From an uncultured Pseudomonas sp. (GTDB lineage Bacteria; Pseudomonadota; Gammaproteobacteria; Pseudomonadales; Pseudomonadaceae): a DNA stretch of 14,342 nt. The stretch spans positions 1 through 14,342 of the forward strand of contig CALUCI010000146.1 of NCBI GenBank assembly GCA_943914515.1, written 5' to 3'. Of this stretch, positions 1-5,907 are shown piece by piece; the first letter of the stretch is position 1; each line of letters begins with the position of its first letter. Under the pieces are notes generated by a model, which did not search any database, was not told where the DNA came from, and saw nothing but the letters and a program-made list of their open reading frames with translations. A program made the position numbers and the translations under genes.

Positions 1-89
1 CACATTTCGCCAGACACCCCGCCGACCAGGGACAGCACGATCACCATCCACAGGGGCATCTCAATTAATGCTTGTTGCTCATTCGTCAT
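1..89 (-). CDS. Putative phage holin, N-terminal fragment
   Basis: Only the first 29 codons are inside the window. The gene starts with ATG at 89 and is preceded on the minus strand by a GAGGA Shine-Dalgarno six bases upstream. The visible protein begins MTNEQQALIEMPLWMVIVLS and continues into a hydrophobic stretch followed by Gly-Gly and a Met-rich end, which fits the first transmembrane helix of a small phage holin of the type common in Pseudomonas prophages. Holins form inner-membrane lesions that trigger lysis. Its position just downstream of a probable antiterminator, late promoter and terminator supports it as the first late (lysis) gene. The family call comes from the N-terminus and context only. 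Confidence 0.6.
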   Translation of the reverse strand, partial: MTNEQQALIEMPLWMVIVLSLVGGVSGEM

Positions 90-120
90 ACGGTCCTCGC
101 ATGTCAAAAAGCACGGTGCC

Positions 121-152
121 AGAAATAGAAAACCCCGCCAGTTGGCAGGGTT
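121..152 (-). terminator. Intrinsic terminator ahead of the holin (tR'-like)
   Basis: Arms 131-140 and 143-152 form a 9-10 bp stem with an AGTT loop. In the minus-strand transcript the single imperfect position becomes a G-U pair, and the stem is followed by TTTTCTATTTCT. It sits between the candidate late promoter and the holin, where a Q-type antiterminator would need to act. Confidence 0.7.
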
Positions 153-199
153 CTCGGGGATCGCAGCTCAGTGCTTGGGGGAAGCGCCTAAGCGCAGTT

Positions 200-229
200 G
201 TCATATCGTGGGGACTTTTTACCGGTGAA
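200..229 (-). promoter_or_regulatory. Candidate late promoter (PR'-like)
   Basis: Reading the minus strand, TTCACC (229-224) and TATGAC (205-200) are separated by 18 bp. This would start a transcript near 193, about 40 bases before the terminator stem at 131-152, giving a short leader as at lambda PR'. The match to consensus is moderate, so this is an inference from sequence and position. Confidence 0.35.
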
Positions 230-235
230 CTGCAA

Positions 236-260
236 AACCGAAAAGAGGGCATTTTCGGTT
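236..260 (-). terminator. AT-rich hairpin directly after the antiterminator gene
   Basis: AACCGAAAA (236-244) and TTTTCGGTT (252-260) are perfect 9-bp complementary arms around a 7-nt loop, starting 13 bases past the stop codon at 274. In the minus-strand transcript the stem is followed by a short TTTT run. It may be a weak intrinsic terminator or a protein-binding palindrome. Confidence 0.4.
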
Positions 261-273
261 CGCCTTCTCGGCG

Positions 274-732
274 CTACTTCGACGCACCTTCGGCGCACGC
301 TCGACGCATACCGACCCGACGAACGGTATTACTTCTGTTCGGCCCTACCCGGCTTACCAAGATGCGGGCCACTTGAAGATGCAAGGCGTTGACCCAGTTC
401 CAATAGGTCCGCTCAGCATGCTCTTCCAACCCGACTTCCCGCATCTGCTCACGGATAGTTGCACCATGTAGGTAACGAAAGGTGGCAAGACGAGCCAGCA
501 CCGCCCCACGTTTGTCCCGCCGCTCCAGTTCGGCTACAGCCGCGTCGACCTCGGCGGCGGCATGATCCAGGCCAGCGCCAGCGATCAGGATACGTGACCC
601 AGCAGCACCGGTCCGAGGGGCCAGTCCTTTCCACTCCATGATGCTCCCCATCTGGCTGCCCAGGCTGGATTGGCCGAGCTGGCGGTGTTGATCCGCCCAA
701 TGGCACATCAAGCTATCGATGTCCTTCATCAT
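274..732 (-). CDS. Putative phage late-gene antiterminator (Q-like)
   Basis: A 152-aa protein starting at the first of two tandem ATG codons, with GGAGGG eight bases upstream; a longer reading from TTG at 774 would run into the repeat array and lacks such a site. Residues 31-50 contain the block IMEWKGLAPRTGAAGS, which I associate with a common Pseudomonas phage protein. The region from about 78 to 125 reads as a charged helix-turn-helix of the kind found in Q, RinA and ArpU-type late regulators. It is the last early gene before the late promoter, terminator and holin, which is where lambda-like phages keep Q. The function is inferred mainly from position; no catalytic signature is visible. 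An alternative is a sigma-like late activator. Confidence 0.55.
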   Translation of the reverse strand: MMKDIDSLMCHWADQHRQLGQSSLGSQMGSIMEWKGLAPRTGAAGSRILIAGAGLDHAAAEVDAAVAELERRDKRGAVLARLATFRYLHGATIREQMREVGLEEHAERTYWNWVNALHLQVARILVSRVGPNRSNTVRRVGMRRACAEGASK

Positions 733-752
733 CCCCAGCACCCTCCAGTGGC

Positions 753-1044
753 AACCCAACACAAATACGCCCAACCCAACACAAACCCAACACAGATAAA
801 GCTCAATAAATTCAGTAGGTTTGATCTAAATGTGGCTAGTGTGTTGGGTTTGTTGGGTTTTTTAGACTTCGCATGAGAAAAAAATGTGTGCCAGATCAGG
901 CCGCCAAAAAGCGTTCGCATGCGCGTGCGCGACAACAAACCCGACACACCCAACACGGACTGCTCCCAGCCCGCGAAAATCGCGGCGTGGGCGTGTGTTG
1001 ACCATGGAAAATCAACCCGACACAAACCCAACACACCCGACACA
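753..1044. repeat. CCCRACACA 9-mer array; candidate phage replication origin
   Basis: This fills the 325-bp gene-free gap between the primase-helicase and Q-like genes. The 9-mer CCCRACACA occurs at 755-763, 775-783, 786-794, 940-948, 949-957 (last base G), 1016-1024, 1027-1035 and 1036-1044. It is inverted at 840-848, with a shortened inverted copy at 850-857. Several copies are abutting (9-bp step) or one helical turn apart (11-bp step). Between the first three copies and the inverted pair is an AT-rich stretch (795-838). A perfect CCGCGA-AAA-TCGCGG hairpin sits at 971-985. Iterons plus an AT-rich segment beside a replication gene suggest an origin bound by the PrimPol-helicase. That function is inference; the repeats are directly visible. 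Confidence 0.6.
775..857. repeat. Long inverted repeat flanking an AT-rich segment
   Basis: The two direct 9-mers at 775-794 and the inverted pair at 840-857 together form roughly 18 complementary bases, with a 2-nt length difference. They enclose about 45 bp rich in A and T. On the plus strand the right arm is followed by TTTTTT (858-863), so it could also act as a weak rightward terminator. A cruciform or an origin melting region is an equally good reading. Confidence 0.5.
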
Positions 1045-1057
1045 GCTACGATTGGCC

Positions 1058-3817
1058 TCATGCTGCGAGCCCCTTCACATGGTCCCAGTTGTCCACGTTC
1101 CAACCCGCCAGCTTTGCCTTGGCGCGCCATTTGACGACGCACGCGCCCAGCTCGGCCGCTTTCAAGGATGGGGGCAGGGAAGGATCACCGTCACACGGGA
1201 AAAAGAAGGCACCGAACCGGCGATTGTTTCCGTCAGTCCAGGGCGTCGACTTCGTCTTTTCCACCGTTGCACTGAGCATCAGGGAGAACTTCGTCTGACT
1301 CATCGTGTGTTCCTTGTTCCGGGAACACCACTCAAGGAACAGAGCGTAGAGATCGGAAGTAAGGCAACACCCCCACAATCCCGCGCCTAGGTCGCCGATG
1401 AGCCATAAGTGCTGAAAGGTCTGCCATGCCGTCCTGCTCAATGCCACCAACCGCTGACGCGCCTCGGTCTTCGGAGGGCGGGTGCGCTGATCGAAGTCGC
1501 CCAGTTCGACGGCGAGCAACCAAGCGTACAAAGCCGCCACGCCCCCATTGGCCAGTTCCTTGCCGATAGCTTTCTGCCTGAAAACCGGAAGCGTCTCCAT
1601 CGGCCACATGACCAGCAGCCGGCGATCATCGTCACTGATAGGCCAGGGCATGATTTCATTACTCAAGAACACCGCGTTCATGTGGTTGGCCTCTTCCCAA
1701 CCGTTGATGAACTTCGACTCCATACGGACTGTTTTGCCGGTGATCATGTGCTTGATCTTGCCGACCTGGTTGAACCGCTGCTCGCGGCTGACAACCTCCT
1801 CGAACACTGCCCAGAGCTTACGACTCTGCCAGGCGTTGAAGCTGCCCTCCAACTGCGTCTGCCCCACCGTGGCGGCGTACTGGCCGTAGAGCTGCCCAAA
1901 CACATCGGCGAACAACAGGCTTTTGCCCGAGCCTTCCATGATCGAGTGCATCAGTACTGCCGTGTCCATTTTCGCGCCCATGTGCTGTAGCGGGTACGCA
2001 AGCCACTTCTTCAGCCAATTGAGCGCGTCGTCATCGTGGTTGCACAGGAACGAGATTAGCCACCGCAGATTCTCGCAAGCAGCATCATCGCGGACAGGCT
2101 CCAGTGGCAGCCCCTCGAAAGTGTTGATGTAGAGGTTTGGGTCTTTGGTCATCGTTGGGTCAAAAACGATGTGGTCAACATCCACAACCCGCCGCGACCC
2201 GCTGTTCAGCCACAGGTCATACGAATCGCCAAGCGCCATTTTCAAAGCGCCCTCAGCTATCCGACGTTTTTTCTCCCGGTCCCAAACGTCCTTTGTCCCA
2301 TCGATGTAGACGTAACGCTCGATTGGGTCGAGTTGCAACACGCCACCCTTGCGGGCTGAGATCCTGCGTTGCTGTTCAAATTCCTGCACCTGGTCGACCG
2401 AGATCAATTTCTTGTCGGTACGCCCCACCCACTCCTTAGCGACCTCTTTGCCCACCAGAGCTTCAAAGCCGCTCTTCTTCATCATCCGCCCCTTGTCGAG
2501 ATCCCACACATGCGTCGTGCTCTCAACCAGAGCAAACCGACGCATGAGACCTTTGACGTCCATACCCCCACCCCCCGCGCCCCCTGTGGCGGTGGAGTCG
2601 GCGTCGCCGGAGGCTTCAACATCCGATGGGGGGCGGGGAAGATCTGCGGCCGGGCTCGCTTCCTCATACGAGGGTTCAGCAGCCACATCCGAAGAAGCTT
2701 GAGGAAGCTGACCCAAGGGCGGCGGCTCTGGCGGGCGTGACTTTGCATCCAGCCCAAGCAGTCGTGCGGCAGCACGGGTCGCCTCACGGACATCTCCTCC
2801 ATGTTCCAGAATACAGAACACGTCGAAAGCATCGTTCTTGTGACCGTTGTTCAGTGGGTCTGAGCTGTGGTGCGAGTAGAGCTTGTCTTCGCTGATCGTC
2901 ACCCCCGGCAGACCACTGCTGCTCTGCGGACAGAGCCATTTGCCGCCGACCCGCTTATAACCGTGTGCCTCGATCAACGCCGCGAGGTCGTGGCAGCGAT
3001 TGAACTCCAGGATAACCGGGGGCAGCTCTTTTCCTGACCGCTCTGCGGCGACCCGAGGTGCGGCCTGCGTCACTGCAGGGAAGGGAGCTGGAATGGGGAG
3101 CCACGGACAAGCCCGCTCGCCGGCAGGCTTGAACTGATCCCAACCCTGCCAGATATCGAGCAGCACCTGCGGCAGATCTGGCAGGCCGTCAGAGGACGGC
3201 GGGCTGCGCCAGATATAGGGCTTACCGGTGCCCGGATGGATCGAGGGCGGCATGACGTCCTGCACCAGGCCGCCACGCAACTCGAACACGGTGATTTTCT
3301 TGAACGGCTCGGCGGCGATCCTCAACGCCGCTTCTTTGTCCTTCTGCCCAGCATTCGCTGCCGCCCTTACCTGGAGCATCAGTGCCTTCAAAATTGACCC
3401 GTCAGGATCAGCCTGACTTGGCCACACCAGAGAATGTCGAGTCAGCTCAACACCCTCAGGGACGCGGAACAGAACCCGGAAACGCTCGGGGTTGCCGACC
3501 ACAGTCGGGTGGGCTTCGGCCAAGGCATCCAGGTCCAGATCAAGCACCTGCTTGAACACCTTGCGGGTCAGCTCGACATCATCAACGTCGAGCGAACAAA
3601 CGCGGCTCGGGCCAAGGACAACACCGAGGTTGTGCTTCGGGTGGGCCGTCCAGAACTCGGCGGCGGCATCAGCATCGACGAAGTAACCGCCCGGCTTGTT
3701 CCAGCCCTCCCCCTTCGGACCCTTCTGCCCAGGCTCGATGGGAACCAGCGCGAAGCCTAAGGCATCGATGTATCGACGTGCCCATTCAGCCGTTGTGATT
3801 TTCTTGCCTTTACTCAT
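1058..3817 (-). CDS. PrimPol primase-polymerase fused to SF3 (P4/DUF5906-type) helicase
   Basis: A 919-aa phage replication protein that should prime and unwind DNA at the phage origin. The N-terminal domain (about 7-200) resembles bifunctional primase-polymerases: an acidic metal-binding LDVDD at 76-80, and PPSIHPGTGKPYIW near 190-203. Residues 290-345 hold a conserved block (GGKWLCP, YSHHSSDPL, DAFDVFC). A Pro/Ala/Ser/Gly-rich linker spans about 358-420. The C-terminal helicase (about 500-740) has Walker A MEGSGKS (627-633), Walker B LWAVFEEV (668-675), the sensor segment FLSNE (717-721) and DDDRR (729-733). The start at 3817 was preferred to one nine codons upstream because its ATG overlaps the stop of the DksA/TraR gene as ATGA, and GGGAG lies 8 bases upstream. 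It replaces the lambda O/P pair, and the 9-mer array begins just past its stop. Confidence 0.9.
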   Translation of the reverse strand: MSKGKKITTAEWARRYIDALGFALVPIEPGQKGPKGEGWNKPGGYFVDADAAAEFWTAHPKHNLGVVLGPSRVCSLDVDDVELTRKVFKQVLDLDLDALAEAHPTVVGNPERFRVLFRVPEGVELTRHSLVWPSQADPDGSILKALMLQVRAAANAGQKDKEAALRIAAEPFKKITVFELRGGLVQDVMPPSIHPGTGKPYIWRSPPSSDGLPDLPQVLLDIWQGWDQFKPAGERACPWLPIPAPFPAVTQAAPRVAAERSGKELPPVILEFNRCHDLAALIEAHGYKRVGGKWLCPQSSSGLPGVTISEDKLYSHHSSDPLNNGHKNDAFDVFCILEHGGDVREATRAAARLLGLDAKSRPPEPPPLGQLPQASSDVAAEPSYEEASPAADLPRPPSDVEASGDADSTATGGAGGGGMDVKGLMRRFALVESTTHVWDLDKGRMMKKSGFEALVGKEVAKEWVGRTDKKLISVDQVQEFEQQRRISARKGGVLQLDPIERYVYIDGTKDVWDREKKRRIAEGALKMALGDSYDLWLNSGSRRVVDVDHIVFDPTMTKDPNLYINTFEGLPLEPVRDDAACENLRWLISFLCNHDDDALNWLKKWLAYPLQHMGAKMDTAVLMHSIMEGSGKSLLFADVFGQLYGQYAATVGQTQLEGSFNAWQSRKLWAVFEEVVSREQRFNQVGKIKHMITGKTVRMESKFINGWEEANHMNAVFLSNEIMPWPISDDDRRLLVMWPMETLPVFRQKAIGKELANGGVAALYAWLLAVELGDFDQRTRPPKTEARQRLVALSRTAWQTFQHLWLIGDLGAGLWGCCLTSDLYALFLEWCSRNKEHTMSQTKFSLMLSATVEKTKSTPWTDGNNRRFGAFFFPCDGDPSLPPSLKAAELGACVVKWRAKAKLAGWNVDNWDHVKGLAA

Positions 3818-4017
3818 CGGCGAAGCTCCCGCAACCCCTGGCAATCGATGCAGGTCTCACAGCCAGGGGCTGCGTGCTGTCGCGCAAGCGGAATGGGATC
3901 GTCGCAGTCTTCGCAGAACTGGGCGCTTGGCTTCGGGGACTTGGGCAGGTGACGCAGCAGTGCTACGCCCAACAGAAACTCGGAGCTGTCGTTGGCAAAG
4001 TCGACGGTATCAACCAT
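3814..4017 (-). CDS. DksA/TraR family C4 zinc-finger protein
   Basis: A 67-aa protein starting MVDTVDFAND, with GGAGGG eight bases before the ATG. A C4 zinc finger is visible: C35-x2-C38 and C56-x2-C59 within CETCIDCQ, plus an extra C53. The length fits TraR-like proteins, which lack the long DksA coiled coil. Family members enter the RNA polymerase secondary channel and alter promoter choice as DksA plus ppGpp would; phages and plasmids carry them. The gene overlaps the upstream CII-like gene by 8 nt and couples to the primase gene through ATGA. The acidic tip residues are short here (D3, D6), so retained polymerase activity is inferred from the family. Confidence 0.85.
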   Translation of the reverse strand: MVDTVDFANDSSEFLLGVALLRHLPKSPKPSAQFCEDCDDPIPLARQHAAPGCETCIDCQGLRELRR

Positions 4018-4498
4018 GGGCTGTGCCCTCCATCGCTTTGCGCGCCCCGGCAGTAATGGCAAGAATCTGCCGGACCACGTCCATGCCGCGCTGCTCCAGC
4101 AGTTGTACCTCATGCAGTTCCCAGACGTTGTCAGCAGTACCGCTGTGCAGCGTGCTGACGAACTCGCCGGCCTCTTCAAGCAGCTTGCCCACCGCCTTGA
4201 GCGCTTCGCGTGTTGCAGGCACCGGCTCTGGGCGATACCACACCGCTCCTGCCGGGCGCATCAGCGCATCCAGCAGGCGCGGGTCCGCCGTCAGCCGAAT
4301 GACTTCCTCCAGTTCATCCGGATTCAGCCAGCGACGTTCTTCGTCGAGATTGAGTTTCTTCTGCAGGGTGTCTTGTTCGAGCACCATTTCGAAGGCGAGG
4401 CGAGTGAACCCGCCAGTGAAGTCGCGCCCGGCGCGATACAGCGCCTGACGCAGGCTCAACACCGGGCCTGCGCCCGGCAAAAGGTCTGTGCGACTCAT
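4010..4498 (-). CDS. Phage regulatory CII-like protein (CP76 family)
   Basis: A 162-aa protein starting MSRTDLLPGAGPVLSLRQAL. Residues 15-90 match the pattern I know from CP76/CII-type phage regulators: SLRQALYRAGRDF, then LQKKLNLDEE, then ELEEVIRLTADPRLLDAL, a helix-turn-helix region that binds phage promoters. The C-terminal half (about 95-160) is helical and probably oligomerises. It is the second gene leftward from the regulatory switch, as cII is in lambda, and probably helps set the lysis-lysogeny decision by activating repressor transcription. The chosen ATG at 4498 has AGGGA ten bases upstream, lying inside an inverted repeat. A longer reading from 4573 would add 25 residues that do not look like the family. 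Confidence 0.85.
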   Translation of the reverse strand: MSRTDLLPGAGPVLSLRQALYRAGRDFTGGFTRLAFEMVLEQDTLQKKLNLDEERRWLNPDELEEVIRLTADPRLLDALMRPAGAVWYRPEPVPATREALKAVGKLLEEAGEFVSTLHSGTADNVWELHEVQLLEQRGMDVVRQILAITAGARKAMEGTAHG

Positions 4499-4500
4499 AA

Positions 4501-4521
4501 CCGTAAAATCCCTGTTTACGG
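4501..4521. promoter_or_regulatory. Inverted repeat around the RBS of the CII-like gene
   Basis: CCGTAAA (4501-4507) and TTTACGG (4515-4521) are perfect 7-bp arms. The 7-nt centre holds the Shine-Dalgarno AGGGA of the CII-like gene when read on the minus strand. It could be an operator or an RNA hairpin that presents or masks the ribosome site. Confidence 0.5.
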
Positions 4522-4591
4522 TGTAGCCAGAGGAACGGGCACGCCCTATCCTACGACTACGACCGTGGTACATGTGCTGTGCTCTGTCGTA

Positions 4592-4625
4592 GCCGGCCTG
4601 GGGAGGTGAGAGTCCCTAGGTCGGC
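4592..4625 (+). other. 13-bp hairpin between the cro-like and cII-like genes
   Basis: Bases 4592-4604 pair with 4613-4625 over 13 positions around an 8-nt loop. Two of the pairs are G-U in a plus-strand RNA but C-A mismatches in a minus-strand RNA, so the structure favours a rightward transcript. Such a transcript would run antisense to the cro-like gene and then into cI, as lambda PRE does. No U-tract follows, so it is not a standard terminator. Confidence 0.4.
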
Positions 4626-4628
4626 ACC

Positions 4629-4853
4629 TTACGTCTTTGCTCGTCGTAAATACGCCCAATCAATGTCGGGCCTCAGCTCCTCGCAGGTAACTCGGCCTGC
4701 GGTTTCTTTTTCCAGGTTGATCGCAAGCCCCGCATTCGCACGACGATTGCCGTAGGCGACTTGTTTCAACTGCCCTACCGTTGTGTCGCAGCGCTCGGCC
4801 AAGCCACACAACGACTCCTTATCTAGCTCTTTGATGTATGCGTGCAAGCTCAT
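4629..4853 (-). CDS. Cro-position YdaS-like helix-turn-helix regulator
   Basis: A 74-aa protein with a helix-turn-helix at about 10-40: LCGLAERCDTTVGQLKQVAY followed by GNRRANAGLA. The motif ending GRVTCEELRPDIDW is typical of YdaS/Cro-like phage repressors. The chosen ATG has GGAGG five bases upstream; the longer reading from 4904 would extend into the operator region. It is divergent from cI across a 98-bp switch region and is the first gene of the leftward early operon, so it probably acts as the Cro counterpart that represses cI and tunes early transcription. The DNA sites it binds are presumably shared with CI, but this is inferred. Confidence 0.85.
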   Translation of the reverse strand: MSLHAYIKELDKESLCGLAERCDTTVGQLKQVAYGNRRANAGLAINLEKETAGRVTCEELRPDIDWAYLRRAKT

Positions 4854-4878
4854 ATGGCCCTCCCGTTTTGCCAGAAGA

Positions 4879-4932
4879 CTAGCAGCCGCTAACGCGACAG
4901 GCAATAGCTGCGCGTAATTTACAAAACGCTAA
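4879..4932. promoter_or_regulatory. Operator cluster in the cI-cro intergenic region (OR-like)
   Basis: Three 14-bp sites resemble TTAGC-N4-GCTAA: CTAGCAGCCGCTAA at 4879-4892 (one mismatch), ATAGCTGCGCGTAA at 4904-4917 (weaker right half) and TTACAAAACGCTAA at 4919-4932 (weaker left half). The same motif recurs in better form at 5666-5704. I could not place confident -35/-10 boxes for either divergent promoter here. The motif was derived by eye from this window only. Confidence 0.55.
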
Positions 4933-4951
4933 CCGCCAATAAGATGAACGG

Positions 4952-5602
4952 ATGAATATCAGTCAGCTCCGCGTCGACGCCCTCAGGGCACTGATTGGCA
5001 ACCTCAAAACCAAAGAGTTTGCCGACCGTTACGATCTTGATCCCTCCTACCTGTCGCAACTGCTAAACGGGCACCGCCCCTTGGGCGACAAAGCAGCCAA
5101 GAATCTCGAAGACAAAATTGGCCTTCCTGGCGGAACGCTTCTGATGCCCGCGCATGCAGCCCAGGAAGGCTCATCGCTGGAAATCAAGCCAGGACCAAGC
5201 TTGACCAAACCGTTCCGGTGGGCACATATCCAAGGAATTGCCCAATTGAAACAAGACGGCAGCTGGACCGAACTCACCCCAATGAAAGGGTGGGTTGACA
5301 CCCCTTCGACTGATCCAGGCGTGTACTCACTTAGGATTAAGGGCGATGCGCTGGCTCCAGCAATTCGTAATGGCTGGATCGTTTGGTGCGAGCCTCAGCG
5401 CAAACTGGTACCGGGCGAGTACGTAGTCGTGAAGCTGCTGAGCGGAGAATGCCTGATCAAGGAGTTGCTCTATGCGAACGGCGAGGAAGTCAGCCTGATG
5501 TCAGTCAATGACACCTATGGCCGCCTAACGATACAGCGCTCAGAAATCGAATCCATTCATTACATCGGAGGCATCGTCCCTCCAAGTCAGATTCAAAGCT
5601 GA
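4952..5602 (+). CDS. cI: CI-type phage repressor, S24/LexA-like fold with Ala in place of the catalytic Ser
   Basis: A 216-aa repressor that should hold the prophage dormant by binding the flanking operators. Residues 5-65 form a helix-turn-helix domain (FADRYDLDPSYLSQLLNG). Residues about 88-212 match an S24 peptidase-like domain: GVYSLRIKGDALAPAIRNGW, VPGEYVVVKL, CLIKELL, LMSVN. Lys170 corresponds to the general base. The nucleophile normally in GDSM is Ala133 here (codon GCG), so self-cleavage looks impossible by the usual mechanism. No clear Ala-Gly or Cys-Gly cleavage site is visible; IQG lies at 93-95. The ATG at 4952 has no good Shine-Dalgarno, as for leaderless or weakly translated repressor mRNAs. 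A strong terminator follows. Confidence 0.9.
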   Translation: MNISQLRVDALRALIGNLKTKEFADRYDLDPSYLSQLLNGHRPLGDKAAKNLEDKIGLPGGTLLMPAHAAQEGSSLEIKPGPSLTKPFRWAHIQGIAQLKQDGSWTELTPMKGWVDTPSTDPGVYSLRIKGDALAPAIRNGWIVWCEPQRKLVPGEYVVVKLLSGECLIKELLYANGEEVSLMSVNDTYGRLTIQRSEIESIHYIGGIVPPSQIQS

Positions 5603-5617
5603 AAGCGAACCCGCAAA

Positions 5618-5647
5618 AAAAGCCGCCTCCATATGGCGGTTTTTTTG
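5618..5647 (+). terminator. Intrinsic terminator after cI
   Basis: CCGCC (5623-5627) pairs with GGCGG (5635-5639). The stem is preceded by an A-run and followed by seven T's (5640-5646). The flanking A and T runs also make it plausible in the opposite direction. Confidence 0.85.
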
Positions 5648-5665
5648 TGTCCCCAACCAACAAAA

Positions 5666-5704
5666 TTAGCCATAGCTATTGCTATATGTTTTAGCCATTG
5701 CTAA
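5666..5704. promoter_or_regulatory. Second operator cluster upstream of the rightward operon (OL-like)
   Basis: TTAGCCATTGCTAA (5691-5704) is a perfect TTAGC-N4-GCTAA palindrome. ATAGCTATTGCTAT (5672-5685) has perfect ATAGC/GCTAT arms, and TTAGCCATAGCTAT (5666-5679) differs from the palindrome at one outer base. The last two overlap, so only one may be occupied at a time. The cluster sits between the cI terminator and the first rightward gene, about 790 bp from the sites next to cro, as lambda OL does relative to OR. Confidence 0.6.
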
Positions 5705-5707
5705 CGT
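5679..5707 (+). promoter_or_regulatory. Candidate PL-like promoter for the rightward operon
   Basis: TTGCTA (5679-5684) and TAACGT (5702-5707) are 17 bp apart and are embedded in the operator-like palindromes, so repressor binding would block them. The -10 match is poor, so the exact boxes are uncertain. A promoter in this gap is expected because the operon starts at 5743. Confidence 0.3.
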
Positions 5708-5742
5708 TTTGCTTCGTACCCCTCTCACATGAGTACGCAGCA

Positions 5743-5907
5743 ATGAACAACGCACAGCACAAAACCACCTGCAAGATCCTCTTGCACCCCACGGCGAGCT
5801 GTAACCGGTCGACAGTGATCGCCCTGCAGCATCGGACCGGCCTGTTGGTCGTCATCAGCCCGAGTGGGTTCGCCAAGGCCGTTCCGGAACTGCGGGGTGT
5901 CGCATGA
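5743..5907 (+). CDS. Hypothetical small phage protein (54 aa)
   Basis: First gene of the rightward operon. I do not recognise the protein. It starts MNNAQHKTTCKILLHPTASC, contains two Cys (10 and 20) and a hydrophobic strand near 33-39 (TGLLVVI), and has no transmembrane segment. The start was chosen as the only ATG in frame downstream of the operator cluster; an upstream TTG at 5698 falls inside an operator. The Shine-Dalgarno is weak. Its stop overlaps the next start as ATGA, which supports it as a real coupled gene. A first-position PL gene is often an early regulator or host-takeover protein, but nothing in the sequence shows that. Confidence 0.6.
   Translation: MNNAQHKTTCKILLHPTASCNRSTVIALQHRTGLLVVISPSGFAKAVPELRGVA

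Noticed and set aside
753..1044. CRISPR-like reading of the short repeats
   Set aside because: Units are 9 bp, occur in both orientations and have no uniform spacers or cas genes, so this is an iteron-type array, not a CRISPR.
729..1142. 137-codon minus-strand frame across the repeat array
   Set aside because: It overlaps both the primase end and the Q-like start, and its Gly/Val/Leu/Trp-rich stretches simply reflect translated TGTTGGG repeats.
3696..4609. Long plus-strand frames (250 and 205 codons) opposite the DksA/TraR and CII-like genes
   Set aside because: The minus-strand genes have clear families, Shine-Dalgarno sites and coupled overlaps; the plus-strand products are Ser/Arg-rich with no motif.
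4914..4932. A CGTAA...TTTAC match between the switch region and the repeat at 4501-4521
   Set aside because: The arm spacing differs (1 versus 7 nt) and only four or five bases are shared, too little to claim a common operator.
4629..5602. Toxin-antitoxin reading of the YdaS-like gene
   Set aside because: There is no YdaT-type partner, and the gene sits exactly where Cro does, divergent from a CI repressor with shared operators.
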